Of a stretch of 64,000 bases of DNA, positions 1 to 45,699 are shown piece after piece (positions within the stretch are counted from its first letter, which is position 1; each line of letters opens with the position of its first letter). This stretch comes from Anniella stebbinsi (taxonomy: Eukaryota > Chordata > Lepidosauria > Squamata > Anniellidae), in assembly GCA_029215795.1 (NCBI GenBank), contig JARDYH010000001.1:182907654-182971653 (forward strand). Reading direction: 5' to 3'. The notes under the pieces were generated by a model. The model searched no databases. It was given only the letters and a program-made list of their open reading frames with translations, and was not told the DNA's origin. The position numbers and the translations under genes are program-made.

Positions 1-263
1 GTAGGTTAACACCAATACTCTGAATTGGGCTTGGAAACAAACTGGGACCTGTGACTTCATTTTATTTTGGCAGCCCTCAAATCTGGTTTGATGGGGCCTA
101 AGTAAATCAGGACCCCAGAATTAATGTATTGACAAAGATAAAGAAACTGATTAACTTTTATTCTGTATTCCAGTTTGTTTTTCTTTTTGCATTTGCTGCC
201 TGGTTTATTTAAAAGTAATCAGTATCTATTTGAAGGCTTTCATGACCTCCTTCTTCACCATAG

Positions 264-34437
<34,174 letters not shown>

Positions 34438-35076
34438 CTACTTCATGTACTGAGGAGAGGGGAGGGCTTCTCTGAGTTACAAAATTTAGTGGTATTCATT
34501 TGGGGTGTTTTGAAAAGTAACTGGGATACATTTCAGAGTGCTAATTTTAAACTGCAAGTTGTTTTAATATGAAGCCACAATCCTTTCCTGTAATTTAGTG
34601 TACAGTATTAAACTTAATTTTTATCATGGGTTTTAAAATCTGTATATGTTTTACTATTGTGTTGCTGGTGTTATTTTTTTAATTGTATTCGTAAGATAAG
34701 TTGTATTAAATGTAGCATTGCTATTCCGTTTGTTACCTTACAACTTTATTTAAGGCTTTGTTGCCTTTCTAAATTGTTTTATTATGGTATCTGTATGTGT
34801 CTGCAGACCCTTTTTCAGTCCATAAGCTTAAGGTATTATTTTTAGTCATGTGGCTGCTGATGCTCTAATTTTAGGTTAAATACAGCAACTGGGAAAGCAG
34901 GTCTCAACAAAGACAGTTCTTGTAGTGTATAAGAGGGAACATTATGTAAGCATTGATGATGTTGCATCCGAACCAAAGCATCCTTCTGCCCAAAGAAAGT
35001 CCACATACTGCAGAAGTTTGGTTTCTGAGCACACAAAACAAGGTGACAGCGCATGATTCAACAAAGTTGTAATACA

Positions 35077-35082
35077 AATAAA
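35077..35082 (+). terminator. candidate poly(A) signal AATAAA
   Basis: A hexamer 640 nt after the stop codon, followed within 30-40 nt by pyrimidine-rich sequence. It is one of two canonical signals in the proposed 3' UTR. Confidence 0.4.
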
Positions 35083-35979
35083 CACGTTACTTCCAATTTA
35101 CATTAGCCTGTCTCTTCACCCTTGCCCAGAGTTCTGTTAATAGTGCAAATCCATGTCCCCCCACATTGAACATGGTTCTGTGGCGTTTATTTCTCCATGT
35201 ATTCTTGTGTATTCAGACTAGTACAGCTCCTGGTCATAAAAACCCTTTATTCCCTCAAGCTCCTGTCCCAGCCACAGGCTCTTATAGCTTCCGCTTCTTT
35301 AAGTGAATGTATTACGGGGACAATATGCACTGCTGCAGGGGAGGCCATCCAGCTGGATCAGCAGCATTAATCTTTTGCCTCACCACAGCATTGGAATGGC
35401 ATAGCAGAAATTCCAAACACTGACAGTGATTTACTCTGAAGCCAAGAGGAATTGAGTAGTTTTCAGCACTGAGATCCCAATTTTCTATGAGTTCCCTTAA
35501 AAAGAAAAGAGTAATAATGAACTATGTACAAATGTTAAGTATAATGTAAAATGGTGCTGCTCCTCACTGAAGTATGTTAACTGTTTACAGTATACATTCT
35601 TGAATTATATTTTTTGTGCAGCTGACTTGTGTTCTGTGTGAGTAAACCACTGAGAATTTGTCCTTAGAAAATGCTATGTTTTTGTGAATTTAAGGCTGAA
35701 CTGACTGCCTTGTGTAGATAGAAGTATTTTGTGTATTGAACATAATTGTGGGGGGAAATGTATAGCAGTACTGTCTACAGAACTAATATTAAACAGAATA
35801 ACACAAACATCTCGTTGGACACAATCACAAAGTTGAGAGAATTGATGTTTAAGTTCCTAAGCAATGTCTGAAATTATTCTGTTTTATCCATCCAGTATAG
35901 GTTTGGCAGTGGTGGTGGTGGTAAAGAGAGGGTAACCCTTTCAAAATTCACTTTTGTGGATTTTTCAATAACTGTAAAA

Positions 35980-35985
35980 AATAAA
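35980..35985 (+). terminator. candidate distal poly(A) signal AATAAA
   Basis: A hexamer inside AAAAATAAAGCCCC, about 1.54 kb after the stop codon. It would give a longer 3' UTR than the signal at 35077. Confidence 0.35.
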
Positions 35986-36070
35986 GCCCCACAAATATCT
36001 TAAAGCACAATATAAAAGAACAGGATCAGGTTGTTTGATCCAGAAAATGGCAAAATGCTGGTCAGTATAT

Positions 36071-37616
36071 CTCCCAAAGCAGATAAACCATGAGGACAGG
36101 GTGGAGAATATGATATGCAGAGGTGACTGTGGGGTTGTGGAAAACCAATCACGAACAACTTAGGGCCACCTACTTCTCTTTTTTTTGTTTAGAGCAGCCC
36201 TTCTCCAACCTGGTGCCCTCCAAAGGTGTTGGACTACAACTCCCATCATTGGAAGTCAGTATGGCCCATGGTTAGGAATGCTGGGACTTGTCATCTCAAA
36301 AATCTAGATATGCAATTTGATATGCAGAGGTGACTGTGGGGTTGTGGGAAATGATGATGAACAACTTAGGACCAACTACTTCTCATTTCTTAGGGCATCT
36401 CCTTATGTTGAGATTTGCAACCCAACAAATCTGACAAGTTAAGGAATGTTGTTCAAGAATAAGGGAAGGCAGAATGTAGATCTTCAGATGTTTTGGAATT
36501 CAACTTGTAAAAGCCCCTATCAGCATGGGCAGTTATCAGGAATGCCGCGAGTTGATGTCCAAATCATCAGGATAGATCTATTTTCTGCCCACATCTGTAC
36601 TAAAGTATTATGTTTTGCAGCATTATGATATGTGATCAATCAAGGAACTACAAAAGAGCTGCATCACTTTAAATAAGCTGTCAAAACCAAATGAAACAAC
36701 AATGAATGAATCTTGAATACCTAATCCAGATAGCCCTTCAGACATCAACATTAGTTTTCAACACATGGCATAAGATGTCTGTTTCTTGAATATCAGATAA
36801 AGGATTTCTCTTACTTGTTCAGCAGTGTGAGATCAAAGGCAGAGCTACCACCTAATACTTTCATGAGTATTATTTGAAAATTAAGTATGAAATGATTTTT
36901 GTCTCCCCATAACACATAACATGGGAGTTACAGTGCAACACATCTGGAGGGCAGCAGGCTGGAGAAGGTTGACTCCTATACATGTCTTCTCAGAAGCCAG
37001 TGCCACTGAATTCACTAGGGCTTACTCCCAAGAGGTATAGGATTGCAAACTAATCTCATCTGAAAGGTGTTCAAGACAGCCAAACTAAGCCTCTTCTGCT
37101 CCACTGTCGCTTTGATGAGATGATGTATTGTGGAGGGATTGTGGGGAGTGAACAGTATAGTTTTTATAAATACATTTTAAGAAAAAAAAACCCATTGGTT
37201 CTTTGAAGGGCAGGATATTGACCAAAAGTTGGAAGTGCCTGGCACATGCTCTGGTTCTAAATCTGTAATGAATAGTGCCCCTTTTGTTATCAAGCGTGTG
37301 GCTATATGCGAGATGTGTGTGAGAGAAAAGTTTTGGGCAGACCCTGTATTTGGTAAGGGTATGGAACAGCATTCCCCATCCTGCTGCCCTCCAGGTGTTT
37401 GAGATGACAAGTCCCAGCATTCCTGACCATGGGACATACTGAGATAGGAGTTGTAGTCCAACACCTTTGGAGGGCACCAGGTTAGGGAAGGGCTGCTTTA
37501 AACAAAAAAAGAAGTAGGTGGCCCTAAGTTGTTTGTGATCAGTTTTCCACAACCCCACAGTCACCTCTGCATATCATATTCTCCACCCTGTCCTCATGGT
37601 TTATCTGCTTTGGGAG
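36071..37616. repeat. 1.55-kb element with about 220-bp inverted ends
   Basis: The arm 36071-36300 (starting CTCCCAAAGCAGATAAACCATG) is the reverse complement, with few mismatches, of 37398-37616. Both arms include a TTGGACTACAACTCCCATC motif seen in other small repeats here (10.1 kb and 36.9 kb). A further direct copy of GATATGCAGAGGTGACTGTG lies at 36319. The 1.1-kb centre is unassigned and has no convincing coding frame. Confidence 0.85.
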
Positions 37617-37939
37617 AATGAGAATTTCACTTGCACTTTCTGCCTCCTTAGGGAGGATGTGGCATTAAGGCATGTGAGCCTTAACTTTCAATTTCCCTAC
37701 TTTTTGGTGCTTGGTTGGAAACTAGAGCCTTAACATTGTTTTTGTAAACCGTAGGTTTTTTTGTTTAATTAATTTCATGGCTTTGTGTAATGGATGACTG
37801 GTTATTATACAGTTGACAACCAAGCCAGCGTCAGCCAGGATGTTATACCATCTTGAAATCCAATATAAAATCAAAGCTAGTGTTATGTGTTGAACTCACT
37901 TTTAAAATTAATAAATCAACCAAAATGCTTGCATCTCCC

Positions 37940-38631
37940 ACATTTTTAAAGATAAAGAGATGAAACCTGGCATCATGGTAGCTCTTAAGTAGGGATATAG
38001 CTATGCCAAGTATGAAGCAGATCCGTTCATGCTTTGATTTTTAGGATTTTTTAAAAGTTCAAACAGAAATCTTTTTGGGGTCTAGGACCTTGAGCAGTAC
38101 AAGTTTAAAAAATGAAATTAAAGATAAAGAGATGAAACTTGGCACCATGGTAGCTCTGAAGTAGGGATTTAGCCATGCCAAGTTGAAAGCAGATCCGTTC
38201 ATTCCTTGATTTTTAGGAATTTTTAAAACTTCAATTTATTTTTTTTAATTAACTAAAATGCTTACAATTCCATCATTTTTAAAGATAAAGTGATGAAACT
38301 TGACAGCATGGTAGCTCTTAAGTAGGGATTGAGCCATGCCAAGTTGGAAGCAGATCTGTTTATGCCTTGAGTTTTAGGATTTTTTAAAACTTCAAACCCA
38401 ATACTCCTCTTTGGGGACTATGGCCTTGAGCAGTACATTTTAAAAAAAGAAATTAAAGACGAAGAGATGAAACTTGGCACCACGGTACTTCTTAAGTAAG
38501 GCTTTAGCCATGCCAAGTTGGAAGCAGATTGGTTCATGCCTTGAATTTTAGGAAAGTTTTTGAAGTCAAACTTTTTTTAAAAAAATCCTAAAAATCAAGG
38601 CACAAACCGATCTGCTTCCAACTTGGCAGGG
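37940..38631. repeat. AB-AB tandem repeat, about 334-bp period, with inverted end
   Basis: The word AAAGATAAAGAGATGAAAC (with small changes) occurs at 37948, 38120, 38281 and 38455. Units 1 and 3 are preceded by ACCAAAATGCTT-type sequence, and units 2 and 4 by TTGAGCAGTACA...AAATTAAAG. The true period is therefore two subunits (333 and 335 bp). From about 38580 a reverse-complement piece of the unit (AAATCCTAAAAATCAAGGC, CTGCTTCCAACTTGGC) closes the array. Confidence 0.88.
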
Positions 38632-38639
38632 CTCAATTC

Positions 38640-39292
38640 TAGGGTGACCACTAGGGTGTGGCGTAGTGGCTAAAGTGTTGGAGTGGGAGCTGGGAGATCT
38701 GGGTTCTACTCCCCACTCGGCCATGGAAACCCATTGGGTGACTTTGGGCCAGTCGCAGACCCTCAGCCCAACCCACCTCACAGGGTTGCTGTTGTGAGGA
38801 TAAAATGGAGAGGAGAAGGGTTATGTATGCTGCCTTGGGTTTCTTTGAGAAAAGAAGGTGGGATATAAATGCAATAATAAATAAAATAAATAAAAATTAA
38901 AAACTGTCAGGATTTCCCCAGATTTCTCCTGGTTTTTGTTCTATCCTCGGTGTCGGGGGATTTTATGCAATAGTCTATAATGACCTGGAATTACACACTT
39001 TCCCCTTTAAGGCCACCATTAGTGTGGCGGTGGGGGGGGGGGAATGACATGCTTTCTGGAGGTGTGTCATTCTCTCCCACTGCACCAATCAAGGCCTTAA
39101 AAGGGGAAAACATGTAATTCTCAGACATTATAGAAAAGGGCCTCATTGGAGCAGTGGGGTGGGGGGTCAGAATGACATGCTTTCCCCTCCTCCGCTCCAA
39201 TTGGGGACTTTGAGGTGGCCCCAGAAAGCCATTTTCCTGCCCCCCCCCCACTAGGTGTCCTGTTTTTAGGTTTTCCAAATATGGTCACCCTA
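38640..39292. mobile_element. hAT-like MITE (TAGGGTGACCA ends) containing a SINE
   Basis: It starts TAGGGTGACCA at 38640 and ends TGGTCACCCTA at 39292. The flanks CTCAATTC and CTCAGTTC are 8 bp with one mismatch, which fits hAT. The inside is rich in G runs and has two diverged halves (CACTTTCCCC...ATTAGTG and GGGGAAAACATG...ATTGG). A SINE is inserted at 38651-38893, just inside the left end. Confidence 0.8.
38651..38893 (+). mobile_element. tRNA-derived SINE with (AATAAAT) tail
   Basis: The A-box-like GTAGTGGCTAAAGTGTTGG and B-box-like GGGTTCTACTCCCC are about 35 bp apart, as in tRNA promoters. The body (CCCATTGGGTGACTTTGGGCC, CCTCACAGGGTTGCTG) ends GGGATATAAATGCAATAAT and an A/T tail. This is a widespread reptile SINE type. 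Confidence 0.85.
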
Positions 39293-39300
39293 CTCAGTTC

Positions 39301-40021
39301 TTGCACAGGCTGAATTTCCATCCCTTGAGATTTACTCAAGAGTAAGACCCATTGAATTTCTTTGGTTCTTGAAAAGCAACACACTTGCTTTTAGATTTGC
39401 CAGTCTCAGCATTCTGTTTGTGCTATGAATGCCTGCTCTGTCTGTCCCTATAGTTTCCTGCAAGGTCCAGCCAGGGGAAGCCAGTAAATTAAACCCAGGG
39501 GTGGAGGGTGGGATTCCCTCAAGTTCATCTGACAGCTGATGCTATAGAACATGGACCTTCCAGGAGCGATGAGGCTGGATTTCTGGCAGACCCAGCCAGG
39601 CAACTTTATGGTCTGTTAGTCCCTCCATTTGGTAGCCCGCAGAGCACCTGCCTCATAAGGCAAATGGCCACATGAGAACTGTTATTATGGCCTGCTACTT
39701 TGTCTTTAGTAGTCTGTGGTCCAGATAATTTCAGAAGGGGGAATAGTGTTATGTGGTTGGGGTCAGTCTAAATTATCTCCAGGGATCCCTTACTCAGTGC
39801 CTCTGATAGCAAAGAGATTGAGGATTTTCCCCAACTGTTGAAAATTTTCCCTGTTGAAAATAGATTTTATAACATAAGCATGAAAACAGTGAATACCCCT
39901 TTTAACTTGTTAAACCTATGAAAACATGCCACACAAGAAGTCTTAAGATATGAATGGTTTATAAAGAAAAGTAAATGCAAAAGAACATCAGATACAGAAG
40001 TAAAATCTGAAACATTACTAT
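39301..40021. other. intergenic segment, nothing recognised
   Basis: Unassigned sequence between two DNA transposon-like elements. Confidence 0.4.
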
Positions 40022-40811
40022 GGGGTGACCAGATTTTGGAAACTAAAATCCAGGTCCAAAATGGCTGCCCAAAGGGGGCGTGCGGCACCCACGAGATTTT
40101 GTTGGGACTTCAAGTCCCATCGTACGCAGCAACATGCCCCAATCGCCCCCATCTTTTAGAGCGGGGTATCAGGCTGCCCAAGGAGCAAAAATCTTCCACC
40201 ACAGAGCTCGCTCGCTTGCTCGCTCCCCCTCCTCCCTGTTCAATGCACCGCCGTGCCAAGCAGCGCCGCGCCTCCAGGCCGAGTTGAGCAGTTTCTAGTC
40301 CTGCGCGGTCGCACTGGCCTAGAAGAAGCCCCGGATCACCTAGGGGAGGGGCTGGAGGAAGTGTGCCGAGGAGGGGCACCTGCCTGCCTCGCCCACCCAG
40401 GGGGAAGTTTCCTCAGCACTGCCCCAAGCGTGCCGGCTCCAGGGCTGGTTTGGGGGTGGACGATGACGGGACACCTGAGCTGGGCGCCCTCACTTCCTCC
40501 TGCAAGGCAACATGGAGCAGCAGCAATGGCAGCTTGAGCGAACGAACGAGCGACATGAGCCCAGGTGGGTGTCGCCTGCGAATGCCTTGGCGCAGTGGTG
40601 CTTTGAACAGGGAGGAGGGGGAGCGAGTGAGTGCTGTGGTGGAAGCTTTTTGCTCGTTGGGCAGCCTGATGCCCCGCTCTAAAAGATGGTGTAGGGCTCC
40701 AGATCGAGCCAACCGTTTCCCCAGAGGTTTGCCCCCGGGGCCCGGTTGGCCCGGATTGTCCCGGTTTTCCCGGTTAGGACCAGGAAACCCCTGGCGATCT
40801 GGTCACCCTAC
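40022..40811. mobile_element. GC-rich foldback DNA element with GGGTGACCAGAT ends
   Basis: The left GGGGTGACCAGATTTTGG is matched by the right GATCTGGTCACCCTA at 40797-40811. Inner parts are also inverted copies: TTTTAGAGCGGGGTATCAGGC near 40155 and GCCTGATGCCCCGCTCTAAAAG near 40665. The interior is very GC- and CpG-rich. Open frames on both strands mirror each other and are not genes. No clear target duplication is seen, because an L2 tail abuts the right end. Confidence 0.82.
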
Positions 40812-40813
40812 GG

Positions 40814-41100
40814 CTATTATTATTATGATTAGTATCCTGCTTTTTGCCCAATGCTGGGCCTCAGGGCAGCCTTACAAAACTAAAACATATACAGCTAAAA
40901 CCTATAAATAGAAATATACAAAAGGTAAAAAATATAATTAAATACTTTTCAATATTAAAGCATTTAAAACATTTAAAATACATAACAAATTAAAAGTCAA
41001 AGGTATAGACAGAAGTCCAGATTATTTGCCAAAGGCCTGCTGGAACAAAAAAGGGGTTGTCTGCCTCCAAAAACACATCAAGGAGGGAGCCAGTGTAGAC
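40814..41100 (-). mobile_element. L2-type LINE 3' fragment
   Basis: CTATTATTATTATGATTAG followed by CTTTTTGCCCAATGCTGGGCC and CAGCCTTACAAAACTAAAAC is an L2-like 3' end in reverse orientation. It is truncated after about 290 bp. Confidence 0.6.
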
Positions 41101-42143
41101 TGCAAGGATTAGAAAGAAATTACATGTGTACACTATGCAAAATACCCGGCAATTTAACTGTTTCTAAACCTTATTAGAAAAACAGGGTGACTAGGCCGAA
41201 ACCAACTTTATAGGCCTAGAAGCACTTTGAAAGGTTTCAAAATTTTACTTAAAACTTACACCTGCCCAAACGTATTAAATGAAGTGTTTGAAGCTTTCGA
41301 CTTTATAGCAGTATGGACCAAACTTTTAGAAAGGAGGGAAGGAGCACACTGTGTGTGAGTGGGGTGGGGATGGATTGAAAGCAATGTATAGCCACCTATT
41401 CCCAGGAGAGATCTGAAGACCAGGTTAGCATGGATCCAGAGGAACCACACCCTGCTTCACCAATGAGCAAAAGAGCAAACTAGCCTTATGAAGATAGCCC
41501 AAAATGTTCTCAAAGCCAAAGGAAAGCATGTTCCAGAAGAGAAAAGAGAAACTCTTCTTCTTCCCTCAAGACTTCTGTGCTAGAGGAAGCGGCCATTCCA
41601 CCCCCCCCCCCCCACATATTCTAAGGCTGGAGGGAGGGGGAGAGCGACGCTTTTGAGCATGTGTCACGCTATGAGGGAAGAAGGCCTCTGCATTGACTTG
41701 AATGAGAGGTAAAAGTATTCCTTAAAAATCAACAGAAGGGAAGTTTAAAAAACCGAAAAGCTTTCCACCAACTACAGTGAAGGAGGAAGAAGACCCCACC
41801 ACTGGATTAATTAATAAGGCTCTAAAATTATGCAAATCGTGAGCACAAATCTCGCAAACCCAAAATCATTTGACAAAAGCAGGGAGGCAGGTTTGTGTTC
41901 CTTTTCTACCTTAAACTGCTCTCCTTCCCTCAATCTTTCACCAATCTTCTTGAAATTTTCAGGTAATGTAAAACAAACATTTCTTTCTGGCACCTGTAAA
42001 TTTCAGAAAGGTTGGTGAAACATTTTCGATTTTATGGCTGTTAGAATGACCCCCCCCCCCATTATCACTTTAACATCACGGAATGTGTTTTTTACTGATG
42101 GCCCTTAACAATGGAGGCACGGCTGTGCCTCCATTAATATAAA
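41101..42143. other. intergenic segment, nothing recognised
   Basis: Unassigned sequence with homopolymer C runs near 41602 and 42051. Confidence 0.4.
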
Positions 42144-42317
42144 GACACTATTCTCTAACTCCTCCCACTCTCACACAGCTAGCCAATCTAGGCACTCCCC
42201 CGCCACCATCCAATCAGCACTCACACATGAACTCCTCCCCCCCCCCCCATACTTACTCGGTTACAACACAACTGTGAGTCTATTTTCTTTCTTGGAACTT
42301 TTGGCATTTTATAAACA
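42144..42317 (-). repeat. LTR-like direct repeat, 3' LTR part
   Basis: It matches 44923-45070 except for a longer C run near 42240 and an extra TTACAACACAACTGTGAG-type insert near 42261. It lies downstream of the pol remnant on the reverse strand. Confidence 0.7.
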
Positions 42318-42555
42318 TTTACCTACAACTTTTTATATACAATGACCTCTAAAGTATCTGAACATCACATTTCCCCCCTTAAAATAAAGTGGAGTATGCA
42401 TCTTTAGTCCTAAGGGGCATACGTAGCATCCAAAGTCTAGGGTGTGTGTTCCTGCGCTTAAACAGAGTTTTTTGTTCTATAGTCAGTGCTCTGGGGCACA
42501 CACAGAGTTCAAAGTTCACCAGGACACATTGAAACTTGTCTTTTCTGCTGTCTTC

Positions 42556-43406
42556 TTATCCAGGAGCGTCGCTGTCACTGGTCTTCTCTCTGTTGCATCC
42601 GGTTCCTCCGCCGCCGCATCGGGAAAGTCTATCGGCAATAACGTGGTCTTTGCCTCTCACATGCTGGTACTCTTGCAGCAGCCACGACCATTGTTGCAGC
42701 ATCTTGTCTGTGCTTCTCACAGTCTCTCGCCAAATCACTGTTCGATGGTCAATTTTGTTAGCTAATCTTCTTCTCTTTATACAGGGTCTCAACTGGTTCT
42801 GTATTCAAATGAAAGCTAAATACGTTCTTAGGCTGGATGGATAGACTTTTTTTTACTGCTTGTTGGCTTTCTACTTGGAACGACAGTAGGATAGTAAGGT
42901 CTATTCTTTTTTTGCAGCACTGCTTCAAATTTGGTCTCTGCTGCATCAGTAGCAACCCAGAAGAACTGGATGAAGTCAGGAGCCCTGATAGTTAGGCTTC
43001 TGCATAAAGCTCTCTTCTTTCTGGTTTCTAGCTCTTTGCTATTTGTTCTGCATGGAGTATTTTTAGTGGGGCTATGATCTTCTGCATCACTGGCATGCTT
43101 GCACTCATTAGTTTCTTTAGACTTGTGGGAGTTCTTAGGTACCCATATTTGATCAAGCAAGCTATCTTCCCAGACTAGTTGCTCATAAACTGCGTCAGCA
43201 TTGGGTGTCACAGAACGCTGTGCTTGCAGTCTTAGAGACTCTAGGCTGGTGTCTGCCTGCAGTTCTTGCTTATACTTGATAGGGTCAGAAAGTGGGGTCT
43301 CTGCCCTAGGAGCGAGTTCCTCCCCCGTTTCTGTGGTTGCCTCGGAAACCGAGTCTCTCAGCTCTTCAGCTTGACTGACTCTTTGTTCTAGGCCTGATGA
43401 GATCAA
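42556..43406 (-). pseudogene. Gypsy pol remnant: linker and RNase H
   Basis: The reverse-strand frame starting at 43406 reads VSQAEELRDSVSEATTETG, then FFWVATDAAETKFEAVLQKK, then a PYYPTVVPSRKPTSSKKK segment. The last two match the Gypsy RNase H pattern TDAS-x-GAVL-Q and SRKL. A further frame (42556-42792) has MLQQWSWLLQEYQHVRGKDHV and ADRLSR, the end of RNase H. The domains are diverged and broken. Confidence 0.75.
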
Positions 43407-43674
43407 ATTTAATTATCTTGGTGATGTTTCTGAAGAGAAACTATGGTATACCTCAGCTAGCTCTTTTCTCACTAAGCTAGGAATGTATTCTACAAATTCT
43501 CTCTTGAGGTACATCCCAACTCTTATCAGTCTTCTCAAAAGTGGTCAAAAACACTCAGGATCTTCTTCTGAGTTAAAAGCTATGAAGTCTTTAGGTGTCA
43601 CTCTGGATACTTTCTCTATTTCAGCTTTTTAAATCTTCTCTTGTGTCCCCCCCCCAAAAAAAATTCCATCTGCT

Positions 43675-44058
43675 TTAAGCCAGTTTAGCTAATTCTAATT
43701 TATGGGATTTCTCTTTATCGCTCTGTTCTATTCTCAGCTGTTCTACCTCAAATTTTAGTCTTTCTGCCTTCACAGAGCACTGCTTTTCTCTATCCTCTAA
43801 TTCCAACAGTTTAATTTTGCTCTGGCTTTCCAATTCTAAAAGCCTAATCTTATTCTGTTCTCTCAGAGTCTCTATATAAGCAGGATCACTAACATTTACC
43901 ATAGGATTTCTATAACGTTCCCCCTCAGTAGGGTCAGTTACTTGGTGTTTGATTAATATCACTTTAAATTCTTTTGTGGTCTTTCTTTCATACTCAAGCT
44001 TAAAAGCTTTGCACTTCTCAACTAGGGCATCTTTTTTCAAAGCCAAGATTTCTGCCAT
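43675..44058 (-). pseudogene. Gypsy gag N-terminal fragment
   Basis: A 127-residue frame starts MAEILALKKDALVEKCKAF and is dominated by a charged coiled coil (LREQNKIRLLELESQSKIKLL and similar). This N-terminal layout is seen in vertebrate Gypsy gag proteins. The capsid and zinc knuckle are absent. I rely on context with the RNase H remnant for the assignment. Confidence 0.6.
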
Positions 44059-44570
44059 TTTCTGAGGAAAATTGTGTTCATTTTCTTGTTAATACTTTTT
44101 GTTATTGTCTTCCCTGAGACCTGGTGTACATTCTCTACTGGTTTTGTGATTTCTGTCAGAACACCACATGTAAACTGTTCTGAATCTCTACAGACCTCTC
44201 AGTTAAAGCCAACACTTGTGATGTGCACAGGATTTTCACGTATCTCTCAGCTTTCACTGGAACTTTTCGTATCCCTCAGCTTGCACTGGAACCTCACATA
44301 TCCCACCGCTATAGCCACCACTTGTGACACCCTGCCTGCACCCGTGACACTCACTGGCTACACAACACGGCTGTCCATGCCACTCACACTCAGGGCTTAC
44401 TTCAACCCCCCCCCCCCCCCCCCGTGCTTATGACATGTTTGAGGGTTTAGGCTTCCTGCTGCTGCTTCTGTCTCGCCTTTACTCTTTTAGGCCCCACAGC
44501 TTTACAGCCCAGCACCCTAGCCCTCAAATCCCCCTTCGTTCTATCTGCTGCCACCGGTACCTTCCTCAGG

Positions 44571-44892
44571 TACACTTCTAATGATCACAACAGTTGGATA
44601 TAATTAAATGTAATTTATTAACAAGATGATTTCTCAGGTTTCCTAAGTTCAACAGCGTATTGGTTACAGGCACAATGCTTAATGGTTTCAGTCAGTAATT
44701 TCTCTTCATAACATGTTTCAAATAGAAACTTCCAAGTTCTACGTTTCTCCTGCTTACTCTACCCACTCTAAGCTACACTACACTCTTTCCCACAATCTAG
44801 TTCCACCAAAATAATAAAATACATTGGCCTTTCCTAGCCTCTAATCTAGTCAACAACAACTTCCCTCTCCCCTGTCTCTTGTCAGCCAAACA

Positions 44893-44922
<30 letters not shown>
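44571..44922. other. 5' LTR remainder or leader of the Gypsy element, with (TA)n and (GA)n
   Basis: On the reverse strand this part contains an AATAAA (about 44614) and would be the R-U5 side of the 5' LTR. The corresponding part of the 3' LTR is missing. A (TA)10 run at 44893-44911 is followed by (GA)7. Confidence 0.4.
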
Positions 44923-44926
<4 letters not shown>

Positions 44927-45070
44927 CTATTTTCTAACTCCTCCCACTTTCACACACAGCTAGCCAATCTAGGCACTCCCCCGCCACCATCTAATCAGCA
45001 CTCACACATGAACTCCCCTACCCTTATACTTACTCGGTTCTTTCTTGGAACTTTTGGCATTTTATAAACA
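44923..45070 (-). repeat. LTR-like direct repeat, 5' LTR part
   Basis: It matches 42144-42317 on the same strand and lies upstream of the gag remnant in the reverse-strand reading direction. Confidence 0.7.
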
Positions 45071-45699
45071 ATATGTTTTATTGTAACACACTCATATAGT
45101 AGGGGACTCTGTTGTTAACCTCCAGAGAGGACAGGACAAAACACAGGCTATACCAATACAATGGAAAAGGCAGAAACAAAAAGGGAATAGAGACTATGGA
45201 GGGAAAGGATTCCCCAATGGTGGTAACCTGCAAACTGTGCAAACTGAGATCAACATGGCATACACATGCAACAAGTGCAAGCTGGTTGCACTATTGGAAG
45301 GAAAAGTGAGAGTACTTTAAGGGTAGCTGTCTCCTCTCCAAGGAATAAGGAATAAGAAAAAACGAAGAGTTCTTAGATGGAACTGTGGAACTACAACAGG
45401 AAAGAGAAGCACAGGAGGTGGAAGAGCAACAGCAAGTTGAAACAAAAAGGGAGAATGCTGAGGTGAGGAAAAGCCAAAGAAGAGGAAACTCCCTGGGAAA
45501 GTGAAAGGAGCAGAAAACTAGAAGGGACTCTGCACTAGTGGAACCCCTAGGGCTATGTAACCACTTTCGGGTACTACAGGATGGGACTGGAAGACAGCCT
45601 GTAGAGAAAGAGTTACAGGGAAACCTGTGAAACAGTAAGCAAGAGGCAGAAGGTCAGTTGAGCAGAGGTAATAATACCAAGACCTACAACAACAAGAAG

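Larger units (their letters stand above)
34438..36000 (+). other. MAPK8: MAPK8 3' UTR (approximate)
   Basis: This is AT-rich unique-looking sequence after the stop codon with no recognisable repeat. Canonical AATAAA hexamers occur at 35077-35082 and 35980-35985, and several ATTAAA variants occur between them. The inverted-repeat element that begins at 36071 sets a practical outer limit. The true cleavage site cannot be read from sequence alone. Confidence 0.5.
42144..45070 (-). mobile_element. internally deleted Gypsy-type LTR retrotransposon
   Basis: Direct repeats of LTR character lie at 42144-42317 and 44923-45070 (CTAACTCCTCCCAC...CAGCTAGCCAATCTAGGCAC...TTGGAACTTTTGGCATTTTATAAACA). Between them the reverse strand carries a gag-like coiled coil (43675-44058) and a pol remnant with RNase H motifs (42556-43406). 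Protease, reverse transcriptase and integrase are missing. The left repeat holds a 26-bp insertion and an internal C run. LTR outer limits are uncertain. Confidence 0.75.

Noticed and set aside
38651..38760. tRNA gene
   Set aside because: A- and B-box-like motifs are present, but the body and A/T tail show a SINE, and no tRNA cloverleaf is complete.
40036..40911. Several overlapping open frames on both strands in the GC-rich region
   Set aside because: The frames mirror each other because the sequence is a foldback element. No recognisable domain or splice structure is present.
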